DNA of 64,000 nt, from assembly GCA_023634235.1 (NCBI GenBank), contig JAMKCF010000001.1:16254258-16318257 (forward strand), given 5' to 3'. Shown here in pieces: positions 21,693 to 32,106 of the stretch; the stretch's first letter is position 1; each line of letters opens with the position of its first letter. A model generated the notes under the pieces. It was not told the origin of the DNA. It saw nothing but the letters and a program-made list of their open reading frames with translations, and did not search any database. The position numbers and the translations under genes were made by a program. Source of the stretch: Pisaster brevispinus. Its lineage: Eukaryota; Echinodermata; Asteroidea; Forcipulatida; Asteriidae.

Positions 21693-22421
21693 TCAACGAC
21701 TCTCTTCTCTTTTCCGCTTCAAGCCTTTGGTCGGTTGTTGTCTTGATCTTGAGCAATTGAACAGTTTCTGTGCTGTGGTCAATTCTTCGTTCTTGAAATG
21801 GTCCTTGATCTTGACTGCCGCTGTTTCTCTTGCTTCCGCCAGTCTTGTTGCGATGTCAGCCTTAAATTTGGTGTATTGGTCGAGTGTTAGCTCCGCAAAC
21901 ATAACACAAACCCGGGTCTCCAGAGTTTTCCAAGAATCTTTGAAAGATTCTTCGTAGGAAAGAAGCCGGTGGGGGTGTGGTGGTCTGGCTTGGGAGCTGA
22001 TGTACGCCGGAGGTGTTTTCGATTTCACAGCTTTTGACAGGGAAACCAACTGTTTATCAATGTGAGCCTTGGCTGTTGTGAGGGTTGATACGTTCACAGC
22101 CAAGGCCTTGATAAGGTCGAAGTCTGCCGATGGCAGTTGTTTCCTTGTCGTGATTTTCGGAATCTTTGGAATAGCGTTTTCTAAATCTTTTTCCAAGCGG
22201 TTGATCAATGATCTGTTGCCGCAAGGTAAAGATTCAGTGCTAAATGGAGAGAGTTCCAGAAAATCAGTGCTGTCAAACGAGGCTCCGGGTGTCTTGGGTA
22301 TTTCTTGTACAGGACTTGAGGCTGGATCTTGAGGCTTGGTCTGGTCTTCGGTCACCGGAGTGAACAAGAAACGGCTTTTACAGAGGCTTTTGCGTGAGGT
22401 TTTGCTTAGTCTAGAAGACAT
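21693..22421 (-). CDS. Unrecognised 242-codon ORF upstream of the PLE RT
   Basis: Uninterrupted minus-strand ORF. The N-terminal third is Ser/Thr/Pro-rich, followed by a segment with predicted helices (LIKALAVNVSTLTTAKAHIDKQL...; TLDQYTKFKADIATRLAEARETAAVKIKDHF) that could form a coiled coil; the C-terminus is basic (GLKRKREESR, nuclear-localisation-like). It lies 260 bp upstream of the RT frame on the same strand, so it is probably the first ORF of this PLE, perhaps a nucleic-acid-binding or structural protein. No homologue is recognised by eye. Confidence 0.45.
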   Translation of the reverse strand: MSSRLSKTSRKSLCKSRFLFTPVTEDQTKPQDPASSPVQEIPKTPGASFDSTDFLELSPFSTESLPCGNRSLINRLEKDLENAIPKIPKITTRKQLPSADFDLIKALAVNVSTLTTAKAHIDKQLVSLSKAVKSKTPPAYISSQARPPHPHRLLSYEESFKDSWKTLETRVCVMFAELTLDQYTKFKADIATRLAEARETAAVKIKDHFKNEELTTAQKLFNCSRSRQQPTKGLKRKREESR

Positions 22422-22557
22422 GTTTGCAAGTGAAAAAATGTCCTTGGAGATGGGTTGTTTATGTCTCCGTGGCGGACGTGTGAGAGATTATATGAATGCA
22501 CACACCAATGCGTTGGCTTGGGTGGGGGATGGGTTGCGTGGGTGGTGTTCACAGGTC

Positions 22558-23447
22558 TTAATCGGAACAAAGGCGGTGGCCGTAGTCCGTTGTGTGGTAG
22601 GGATTGCAAATGATTGGTTGCTTCTGAAAGCGCGGGATTTTTAGGATCCCGTGTTGAAACCTTTTGCAAAACCTGGGTGGGGTACAGTCCCAACTGTGTT
22701 TTTTTTGCATTTTTTTGGTAATATTTAGTTTTCCATCCGGATGCGGATTGTTTGGAAATAAAGTATTAACTATTTTGTGGGGGATGTAATTGGGTTTTGT
22801 ATCGGGTGTAGAAGCATCAATGGTTACCATGATTTCATAGTATTTATTTGTTTTGTTTAAGAAACTTCTTTCTAGTAATTAAGTGATATAGTTTGTATGA
22901 ATCGTTTATAATCCTTATATCGGATATGTATCGATTCAATTCACCAAATTAAATAGTGTATTTGTTGTTGATTTAACCCTGTGATATAAATCCAATGTTG
23001 GATTGGGGTTGTGAAAAGGTTAATACAGTGTGGGTGGTTGGTTGTCCTTACAATGAAGGTGGGACCGTAAATACGGACGTGGTTATGGTTGAGGTTGAAT
23101 GTTGCACAGATTGAACAGTAAGCTCTCGTGGTATTGGTGGGTTCAGATAACGAGCAACTTGAAGATTCCCCTTCCTCATGAGACAGGTGGGAATTCACGG
23201 GCAGCTTTTGTGACCAACGACTCACAACTACCTTAAGGGGACAGGGAGTAGGTAAAGAAAGGATAATAAATGTTGGTGCTATCCCATCCAGTGACGCTGT
23301 ATCTGTTGACTTGTAATTTGAAAAAAGTATTGTGTTAATACTATTCCAAATATGGTAACTGTGCTGTACTATTTCCACTTGTGTTATTTTAACAGAGAGA
23401 TGTTTGGGAAATAGCTCAACCGAGATCATGTGACCTTTTTTGACCAC
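22558..23447 (-). CDS. Two unrecognised ORFs in the PLE 5' region
   Basis: Minus-strand ORFs at 22,941-23,447 (168 codons) and 22,558-22,830 (90 codons). The first has a Ser-rich patch followed by YCSICATFNLNHNHVRIYG; the second contains KHSWDCTPPRFCKRFQHG. Neither is recognised. They lie between the ribozyme fold and the 242-codon ORF, inside the PLE boundaries. The Cys/His content might hint at a metal-binding domain, but this is speculative and they may be untranslated leader. Confidence 0.25.
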
Positions 23448-23510
23448 TTTGGTCGGCAGTGAACGGAGTTTTTTTCGAGATAAAGGATATTTTTGCAGAT
23501 CCTTTGAGTA

Positions 23511-23556
23511 GCAAAAACTAGTTTTCGGAAGTCATGTATGCTTCCTCGTCAGTTGC
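23511..23556 (-). ncRNA. Hammerhead ribozyme fold at the 5' end of the PLE
   Basis: On the minus strand: stem I GCAA, core CTGACGA, stem II GGAAG with a 9-nt loop and CTTCC, GAA, stem III AAC with a 2-nt loop TA and GTT, cleavage base T, and stem I partner TTGC. Every conserved core position (CUGANGA...GAA) is present and all three stems pair. A 3-bp stem III with a tiny loop is the form reported for Penelope-element hammerheads. U at the cleavage site is permitted but less efficient than C. Confidence 0.65.
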
Positions 23557-23715
23557 ATGTGGGTCGATTCAATGAATCGGGTAAATCTCTTGCTACATCT
23601 TAAAAAGATGTGTAGCAACCAATTCCGTGGGATTTGGGACATAGCCGTGGGTATGTCTGTGTTTTGAAAGGGTAACCCGGGCGTGTATCGCTTGAGGGAT
23701 TGTATTCAAAGTAAG

Positions 23716-24054
23716 GCTGTGATTTACAGCTCAAATATTAACTGTCGCCATTGTTGTGATTTACAAATCAAATAATAACAGTCGCCATATTGTTGTGATT
23801 TACAGCACATGTAAGAATTGCGCCATATTGTTTACAACAGCAGACCTGTCGCCATATTGTTGAGATTTACAGCTCAAATAATAACAGTCGCCATATGGTT
23901 ACGATTTACAGCTCAAATAATAACTGTCGCCATACTGTTGTGATTTACAGCACAAGTAAGAATTGCGCCATATTGTAGTGATACAACAGCAGACCTGTCG
24001 CCATATTGTTGAGATTTACAGCTCAAATAATAACTGTCGCCATATTGTTGAGAT
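23716..24054. repeat. Minisatellite block 2 (same unit as block 1)
   Basis: About eight to nine units of the TGTCGCCATATTGTTGTGAT/TTACAGCTCAAATAATAAC repeat, some with the variant AAGAATTGCGCCATATTG. A two-unit higher-order pattern (GCGCCATATTGT...CAACAGCAGACC) occurs twice. It follows the 5' side of the PLE. Confidence 0.9.
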
Positions 24055-26488
24055 CAGGAGGCAGAGAATCAAGATTAAGATGGCGGCCCCCAGGCATGAC
24101 GAACTTGAATGTAATTTTTGTACACGTTTTTTTTTTGCCATTTTCAAATCATCACACCCGGACGAAGTCATCATTTGGTAAACACTGTCATGTATCATAG
24201 TAATTCCACAAATGTAAGGAATCATATGAAGTAGGTTTGAGTTATATGGGATTTTTATAAGTGGGAGAAATTTGCAATCAAAGTGGAACGCATTATGCGT
24301 ACTTTGAAAACTTCGCGTTTTAGACATGTATAGATGGTGGGCTGTAATGGCAACTATAATAAGACCGATGTTAAAAGAGAGCCATAACAGCCTAACAAGG
24401 TGGGCTAAGTAGACCCATCACCAGAACCTCTAACAGCTATGACAATGAAGAGGCACTGACATCTAACCATCTGTTGCATCCAGACTCCAAAAAATTGTTA
24501 CCCCCTGGCATCTTCGTCAAGGAATTTGGCTGAAATATGGGGGTCTGAATATGGAAATTAATTATTTTCGGCAGATTAAATTAGTGTTTTCAGCAGCCTG
24601 TAGAGAGAAAAGGGGATGAGATACTCTTGTTTTGAGGCCAGATTTGAGCTATTTGGGTAACAGTCACCCTAGGTACCAATTTATAGCTTTATATCTTTTT
24701 TTAAAGGCGCGTTTAAGTGCATTACAAAACGCAAAATATTTATTGTCGCAAATCGCGTTCACTGAAAGGGGGGTTGCCACGCCCACTTTAAGGGGCCTTA
24801 ATTTTGAAACGACTTGGAGTTGGAATTTTCTTTTTTGCATATGCTCATTATACACATAGATGAACATTAGAAATGAATTTCAGCCAAATCTGAGAGGTGA
24901 CATGCAACCCCATTGGTTGATTTGAGAAGGAATTTTCGGTGACTGAATCTCAGTGTCGTTATCTGATGTTTGATAACGCCTATAAGGCCCTCTTCATTTT
25001 GCCTGTGAAGTGTCAGAAGTTGCCATTTTTTTGGTACTCACTATCCAGTCGACAGTCTGTAACTGTAAGTGTAAGTAACAATACCAATTTAATGATTATT
25101 ATAATATTAATTAATGAACAGGCTAGTCATGAATACGAATTGTACATAGGCCTATTTAAAAAATATTAATAAAATATCAAAGACAAAAGTTGGGGGAAAA
25201 CAACAACCAAACCCCCCCCCCCCCAACAAAAAAAATAAATAGATAAATAAATAACAAAACATTCCAAAACAACCTTTTTTGTATACCTTCATAATACATA
25301 TTGAAACCTTAGTTCGACTTCAGTTCATATAATTACTAAGTATTCGTATTTAAATTTTTCTCAACTTAAGCAGAGTTCACATGTTCAGTCCGTAAATAGT
25401 TATATTCACAAAAAGTGACAAGTCATGTATGTCAAAGGCAGCAGTTTGCTGCATTTAAACATACACGTTAAATTTTACCCAACAAAGTTTTTACCTGATT
25501 TAATACAACGAAAACCTTGGAATGACAACAAAATTGTCGACCAGCAGGAAAGGCAGATATATTCCAACTGTTTTGTTTTGATGTCTTGTGGATTTATGTG
25601 CACGATCCGACGACGTGAGTTAGTTGTGTTGTTGTTTTTGGCCGAACGAGCTAGCGATACATGCTCACGTACAACACACAAATACAGAACAGTGCATGCA
25701 AATGGTGATCCTCGCACACCATGCCACTGTAAAGATATGGGATGCATCCCAGACCAGCAGGGGACCAGCGGGGGACCAGTTTTGATAACTTTGCCATGTC
25801 CAATATCGAATTCCCAAATCGTCACATAGGACGATATGCGCACGTTGTAGGCACCTTGGTTTTACTTAGCCGGCCTTTCCTAGTTGGGCAACGGCGAACC
25901 CATTCTGCGGCCGTGTAACCGCATTGTCGAGATAATCCCTACGTCGAAAACAAAAATACATCAAGATTTCGGGCACAAAAGTGCATCTAGATGATTTTAA
26001 CATGACAATGAACAATTTACTTTGTAGAAATTAGACGTTTTTGAACTAACGTTCATTCAACTGCCGCTCAAGCATTTCATTTACTGAAGAAAATGAGATC
26101 ATAAACTGCGCGAATTAATTTATTAACTTGAGGGATTACAAACGGTTGTTAAAAAAAATGTGTTTTCATTGGAATGAGTTAATTGTTTTAATACACAAAA
26201 TTGTATTGATCCCATAAAAATATATATATTTCGTACATTTAATTTTTTCGTGCTAAGTAATTGTTGCTATAAATATTTTATTCTGACTAATTTTTAACAC
26301 AAAATAGAATGATTGCACGATCGGTAGTATGCGCAAGCGTGAGACGAAAAAGCGGCGGCAAAAATACAATGTGTAAAGGTGAAAAGTTCACGAAGTTTGC
26401 TCAAGCCACAATAGTTGAATAGTTCCAGTTCCATACTGAATGAAAGTTGAAATACGTATGCCACAAGGACGGCTATCCAGAGCAAAAC
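24055..26488. other. Non-coding, no gene recognised
   Basis: A/T-rich, with a 14-bp poly-C run near 25,211 and AAAT-type microsatellite. Two overlapping frames on opposite strands at 25,425-25,843 have no recognisable similarity and look like chance. The last part may contain the promoter of the gene starting at 26,489; no TATA or initiator element could be assigned. Confidence 0.5.
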
Positions 26489-29450
26489 ATGTCAAGACGC
26501 AGCCGAACAATAAAGCAAACGACATTTGCTGACAATGAGGGCAAGTATACTGCTGTTGTTACAAATACAATGTACAAATTGTATTTTTTAAATAACGTTA
26601 CGTTGACCTGTTGACAGTAGAGCATCGACATGCATGCCATCATTTGACATTACTACTGTCATGACTGTCAGACTGTAGTAGTACTACTATTCTAAGGCAT
26701 GTTAGAAAAATATATCATCATAAATTAGAAGTCCAACTCCTAGTCCTATTGACTGTTTAAACATGTTAAATTGGACTAGAGCCCTAGAGGGGAGAGAGTA
26801 GGACTAGACCTGCCCTTATGGCCTAATAATAGCTAGTTCAGATAGGTTTTTTTTTTTAGTTCGGAATTTGACTGTTTGATAGATGGACTATAAAAGTACA
26901 ATCTACATTGTACATGCTAAACAGTAAGTTTCAGAACTCAAAAATCAACATCTACAAGTTTTTATTAAACTTGAATGATTTGGGGCTCAAAGAAATATTG
27001 ACTAAATTAAAGACACATGAATCTGATGAAAGAGTTGGATTTGAACCAACGACCTCTGGTCACTGGATTATACTACATGCTAGTGCTCTACCAACTGATC
27101 TACTGTCATCGGGCTCCGTATTTTTGTCAATCTTTGTTCAGGGGTGCCAGTCAGAAGCCATACAATTAACTGTACTGCCAATCATACATGTGTACATGTA
27201 CGCGTGCACGGTGTAGCCAGGGATATTGCACCCAAGTTTACGATTCAACTTAACATTCTTATAAATAAAGTTATAATGTCAAATGATGAAGATTTGGCCA
27301 GGTAACACTACGAGGAGTACAAGGCAAGGCAAAGTTACTAAAAATATGTAGGCAGGTGAGGTAGGCGGTATGGGCATTCTGTAGTGAATGTTGAATACCT
27401 GGGTTGTGTAACAACTTGATCACATTAAATCTAATGCAAACGTTTTTTTTGTATTGCATGATGATGTGCAGTGTGGGTGACAGTTCATTTTATCGAAGAT
27501 AATATTCGGCTCGTCATTAGAGATGGAGATGTTGAGTCTCAGTCAGACTCGGAGAAGATCAACATTGGGGATGAGGTAATGGCCCTCTACTCAGACAAAA
27601 ATATGTACCCAGCTACAGTGCTGGAAATCTCAGGTAAGTTCATGGCAGCATGCCAGATATGTTAATTTGTTATTGGTTTTAAATTACAACGCCTTGTGTC
27701 ATTGGTTTTTTGTTATTTTTTCTTTTCAAAGTTTTGTTTTCCGTTTGGTTTGTTTGTTTTTATTGACATCCTATTTGGCTTTAATCTTGTTACTGTTCAA
27801 ATTTTTTCGATAAAATTCTTATTATATATTTTTTAATGCAGAAAATAAGTTGATGGCCTGACGTATCGACCCTAGCAGAGTCTTTCTTAAAGGCTGAATG
27901 ACAACACAACATACACACACATGTATACTAAGTAAGCAGTAAAGTAGATATTTTTTTGTAGCTCAGTCTGGCTTACCTGTTAAAACTTAAACTCTTTCAA
28001 TGCATCACTTCAACACATGTTTTTGTTGTGCAAGTGTTAAATAAAAGTTTTTAAAAAAAAAGGGACAAAATATTTGATGATTTGTATATTTACTTTTTAG
28101 AGGGGGAAAAGCTGATTTGTTCGCTTTATTACCAAGAGATGGGTATTATTTAATTTTCAGAGGACAAAGAAAAATGTATTCAGGCAAAGATCCATGTAAA
28201 GGCACGCAAGACACAGAAAAAAAGGTAAGTAGTACACATGTAGGCATAACTTCACCATCCCATAAACTTCCACGTTCCAACTATGGGCTATAGTTCTTTA
28301 ACAGCATTAATTGTTTTGACTGAACAAAATATTGAACAAAATATTGATGGCCACCAGTAGAAAGACCCCAAAAGCGCAAATCTACACAAGGAAAAGAAAC
28401 AGTCAACTTGCATCAAAGAGCCATAAAATCTGCAAGGGCACAGATGCTCGAAGACATGGGTTTTGCCATTCCTGCTGCCGTAGAGACTACTGAACCAATC
28501 CCAGAAAGGCCTATCAGTCCACCTCCACCTATCATAGCAGAAATAGCAAGGTTGCCAAAAACACCGGGTGAGATTTTTTAATAGATAAAGTGGGGGTAAT
28601 TCACAAATGTAAATACCCCAAATGAGTTAAAGATCAGTTGCTGTGGGGGGGAGGGGGATGCTGTTGATGTAATGAACCATATGCCATCATATAGCTTTGG
28701 TAATGTGATCCCATGTGATTTGGGGTATTACAAAACTGGCAATGCAGATTGTCTAACATTACCTAGCTTTTAAACAAAAGGGATAGGGGCCTATTTGTGG
28801 ATGGGAATAAAATAATTGTGTTAATCTTAAATCTAGCTTGCAGGAAATTTGTTGCCGCATAAAAAATTTGCATCACCTTTGGGAGGTCCATTATCAGTTG
28901 GTGCTCAACTTGTGTTTAAAACCTTGTAACCGCTCTTGTTATGCCTAATTTAAAAACCCTTAGTCAACATATTCTTCTGTCTCATCAGACACTCAAGCTC
29001 ATCCAGTTGTGGGAGGGAAAACGCCAAGGTGCCACAATCCAAGATGTGTATCAAACAGAAAGAGTCAATTAATTGGAGGTTGAAATCACCACCTTAAATC
29101 AAAAACTGGGTAAGTCCTTTTTGCTGAAAACATCACATTTACAATAGTTTTTGTTGGTAGAAGACACATGTAATAGTTATACATGTGCAAAACAATCTGG
29201 TGTGATGTATCCCAACAGATGAGAGACAGCATATCCTGAGGTCAAAGGTTTAAAAGTTTTATGGGTATTAACTGTTTTGGATTGTTTAGTAGACTCTCAA
29301 TAAAAACAAACAGTGACGTATTTAGTTATAATTACAGCTGATCTACAAGAGCGCTTTGAGCTGATCGATCCTCCAGTCAATCACAGAATCACAGAATACA
29401 GCAGACCTCAGGCAGGATTTGTTGATGCAGAAGCTGCAATGAAGTATAAG
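26489..29450 (+). pseudogene. Decayed multi-exon gene with Tudor-like segment and coiled coil
   Basis: Proposed exons: 26,489-26,540 (ATG; GC donor GCAAGT), 27,472-27,634, about 28,162-28,222, 28,358-28,569, 28,989-29,111 and 29,337-29,450. Exon 1 to exon 2 joins in phase and gives IEDNIRLVIRDGD and NIGDEVMALYSDKNMYPATVLEIS, resembling a Tudor/agenet-type fold. Later exons give a Pro-rich stretch and a heptad-like segment (LEVEITTLNQKL) running in phase into ADLQERFELIDPP. Between exons 3-4 and 4-5 the phases disagree by one base, and exon 5 has an in-frame TAA, so the gene is probably decaying. Exon limits in the middle are uncertain. The family is not identified; BEN-domain proteins often start with such a module, but no BEN domain is in view. 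Confidence 0.45.
27025..27110 (-). tRNA. tRNA-like sequence (SINE head or tRNA pseudogene)
   Basis: On the minus strand an A-box-like TAGATCAGTTGGTAGAGCAC and a B-box GGTTCAAATCC lie at tRNA spacing, and the ends pair as an acceptor stem with one mismatch (ATGACAG with CTTTCAT). The T arm GTTGG-loop-CCAAC is perfect. The D stem has a mismatch and the anticodon loop is far too long (about 12 extra bases), so this is more likely a tRNA-derived SINE or an intron-bearing pseudogene than a working tRNA. It lies in intron 1 of the gene above. Confidence 0.45.
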
Positions 29451-29703
29451 GTATGTAGCTATAAAATGGTTGAAGTGCATATCAAAGAAAAACACATTTA
29501 TAATTCACAATTCTTTATTTCACTTCTAGATTTTCTTTATTTTGGGAAATTTTCTTTATAAAGTTTTTTTATAACAAACTTTGATGAAATACTGGTTCGT
29601 AATGAGATATAAGCTTTATAAGATTTTTGAAGTGTCATTAGTAATGATGACTGTTGTTTTTAAATTTGTGCGTATGATTATTCTACGTCATTTTATAACC
29701 TTG

Positions 29704-30128
29704 TGTAGCGTGAACTAATTGGGTACTTGTTTAACCTGTCACAAAACGCCTACAGGAAAACACAACGGCAATCAGAATACTTAATTTAACAAGACTTTAT
29801 TTAACCTCAACAACACGTCCGCTCTGGACAACGTCAGTTTTAGAACTCTATTCAATACAAAAACTACGCAACACAACACTAGAAAAGGGCGCCAAAACAA
29901 CGCATCCTGCCAGCGCACCTGGATAATCTCTTCTCTTTACATAAATTGTTATACAATGTTATACAGCAGCCACTGCGCGGGATAATGTGTCCAATCACTG
30001 CACAGTTCACACAAAGTCCAGGCCAGCTGCCGTGGGAGCATTGTCCTTCCATGTTCCGACGGGGGTACTCCAGCGCACCCGGCGGGGCTTTCCTCTACAC
30101 ATAGAGCGTACAGTTAGTGTTCGTTACA
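29704..30128 (-). mobile_element. Solo LTR (Ty3/gypsy-like) with 4-bp target duplication
   Basis: A 425-bp block that on the minus strand begins TGTAACGAACAC and ends CACGCTACA, so it has TG...CA ends with TGTA/TACA inverted termini, and carries an AATAAA polyadenylation signal. It is flanked by CTTG on both sides (29,700-29,703 and 30,129-30,132). There is no coding sequence. The structure fits a solo LTR left by LTR-LTR recombination. The family is inferred from the duplication size only. Confidence 0.75.
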
Positions 30129-30579
30129 CTTGTATCGGTGCCACAATTGGTTATTTATCTTTGAAATTAACATCTTTGCGAAATGCCTGTTTTCATTTGA
30201 ATGACAACCTGTCATAACTTGCTTAAAAGAACCTGGATGTACACACTAAGTCAACGGACGAAGAGGCACAACATCGTTGCACAGAGCATTTTCATACAAG
30301 ATACAACCTTGTTGCTAAAATGGACTTGTTGCACTGAGAGGATGAAGTTAAATTAGAGTCACTTATAAATACTTTCTGGTTTAACATTCTTTATTTGTAT
30401 ACTTTGAGTGGAAATAAACCTCTTGCAAGTTGTTTCTGCAAATTTACGTCTAACGTGAATTTCTTTCTGTATTGTGAATTTTATAAGCCTATTTATGTCA
30501 ACTCACACAGTGGGCCAAACATTTATCCACATAGCAGAGGTGAAGTTCTGCGTACGATACTCTTATTGCATGTATATTG

Positions 30580-30815
30580 AAAACAACAAAATGGCACCAA
30601 TTTCCTGTACACCAATTGGACACCAATTTCCTGTACACCAATTGGACACAACTGGTGCTAAATTGGTGCTAATTTAAATAATTGGAACGCACCAAAACTG
30701 CACCAATATTGAAAACACCAAAATGGCACCAATTTCCTGTACACCAATTTGACACCACTGGTACTAAATTGGTGCTAATTTACATAATTGGAACGCACCA
30801 ATACTGCACCAACAT
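30580..30815 (+). repeat. Tandem repeat, about 132-bp unit, CACCAATT-rich
   Basis: ATGGCACCAATTTCCTGTAC starts at 30,591 and again at 30,723, followed in both by matching sequence through GGAACGCACC. The first unit contains an internal 28-bp duplication. The motif CACCAATT and its complement recur many times, giving local foldback potential. 30,816-31,044 continues with degenerate CACCAA motifs and no gene. Confidence 0.75.
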
Positions 30816-31044
30816 GTACAAATTGTCCCATTAGCTCCACCAAAAGAACACCAAGAACAAAGTGTGGTGCAGTTTTGGTGTACACCAATTTAAAAAAATG
30901 CCTGCACCAGAACAGCACTAGAAATGCACTTATATGACACCAAAGTTGGGTAAGGGATAACTCGGTGGAATGCAAATTATGACTACCCTGAACACCAACA
31001 ATGTGTACCCACTTGTTAAAACACATAAACAATGTTTACCTGCT

Positions 31045-31500
31045 TTACTCTGTAATGCAGGTAAAAACATTTTCCTGTTGGCAAGGGAAATTCTTGAGTG
31101 GCTTTAATCTCTTCTTCTCGAGGTAGCACGTGACCCCATTGACCGCATGACCTAAGTAGGTCACTGTTGCTTTGGAAAACTCACTCTTTTTGAGGTTTAC
31201 CACCAAGTTTGCTTTAGAAAGCTTATCAAACTGTGCACCCAAGTGTTTCAGATGGTCTTTCCAGCTATCACTGTATACTAATATGTCATCCATATAGACA
31301 ACACCATTTTCCAGCCCAGCAATAACTTGGCTCATCATTCTCCAAAACGTAGCCGGGCGTTTTTCATCCCAAAAGGCATCATTTTACAATGGTAGAGACC
31401 ATCAGGTGTCACAAATGACAAAATTTTGTTGGCTTGGTCAGTCAAGAGCGTTTGCTAATAACCTTTTAACAGATCTATTTTAAATAATTTTGAGCTATCC
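31045..31500 (-). pseudogene. Ty3/gypsy reverse transcriptase fragment
   Basis: Minus-strand frames carry KIDLLKGY (RT motif A region), SFVTPDGLYHCKMMPFGMKNA and GVVYMDDILVYSDSWKDHL (catalytic YMDD), then NLKKSEFSKATVTYLGHAV. One frameshift near 31,350 separates the two halves. Only the palm region is left; protease, RNase H and integrase are not seen. It is on the same strand as the solo LTR 1 kb away, but no link is shown. Confidence 0.85.
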
Positions 31501-31973
31501 AGCTCTATGTTGCCAGTCTCCCTATTAGTCATTATTTTTGTTCCTATTTATGGGGCTAGCAACCAAAGGCCCCACCCATATGAACACTTATATGGAAATT
31601 GCTGACTGAAGGTGCACTCTTTGGCGAATCAGTGAGAGAGGCATGGTTTACAGAGCCAACCAAGTGTTCATCACCACATTATCTTGTTATGGCTATTTTC
31701 ACACAGGAGCCTTGTCCTTGATTGTGTAAAAGTTCATCCACCTTACTTGGGATGTCTTGTTTTTATTTGAGGGGTGTAAAAACAAGAGCTACATGCAGAA
31801 CAAACCTCAATGTAAACATGAATTTTAAAAATCTTACAGCAAAAGACTGGCTACAAGTGCATAGGAGTCTTTTAACATCTATTTTAAATAATTTTGAGCT
31901 ATCCAGCTCTATGTTGCCAGTCTCCCTATTAGTCATTATTTTTGTTCCTATTTATGGGGCTAGCAACCAAAGG
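31473..31973 (+). repeat. 97-bp exact direct repeat (31,473-31,569 and 31,877-31,973)
   Basis: Both copies run from ATCTATTTTAAATAATTTTG to GGGGCTAGCAACCAAAGG without a visible difference. The first copy overlaps the gypsy RT motif A region; the second abuts the 5' end of the CR1/Rex-type LINE. The identity implies a recent event. Confidence 0.85.
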
Positions 31974-32106
31974 TACCTTTAAGGGCGCTGCACTGTGGCG
32001 ACCACCTTGTGTGCTCAGTGTCTATATTTTTCTCGTTTTTGTCACTTTTTAGTACTTTTGTTGGACTTATTGTTGAATGTGAGGCTGCCTTGTTGCATCA
32101 AGCACC

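Larger units (their letters stand above)
20573..23715 (-). mobile_element. Penelope-like element (Neptune-like) between two minisatellite blocks
   Basis: In minus-strand order: a hammerhead fold (23,511-23,556), upstream ORFs (22,941-23,447; 22,558-22,830), an ORF of about 240 codons (21,693-22,421), and a PLE RT in two frames (20,809-21,435; 20,546-20,836). No GIY-YIG domain is seen because the 3' part is missing: the coding sequence runs straight into minisatellite at 20,572. An internal deletion removes the central RT. The same minisatellite is on both sides. Confidence 0.7.

Noticed and set aside
20364..24054. Possible CRISPR-like array (regular repeats of about 38 bp)
   Set aside because: There are no unique spacers between repeats, units are head-to-tail and diverged, and the context is eukaryotic; it is a minisatellite.
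25425..25843. Open frames of 134 and 122 codons on opposite strands
   Set aside because: They overlap each other, have unremarkable composition and no recognisable motif or splice context; treated as chance.
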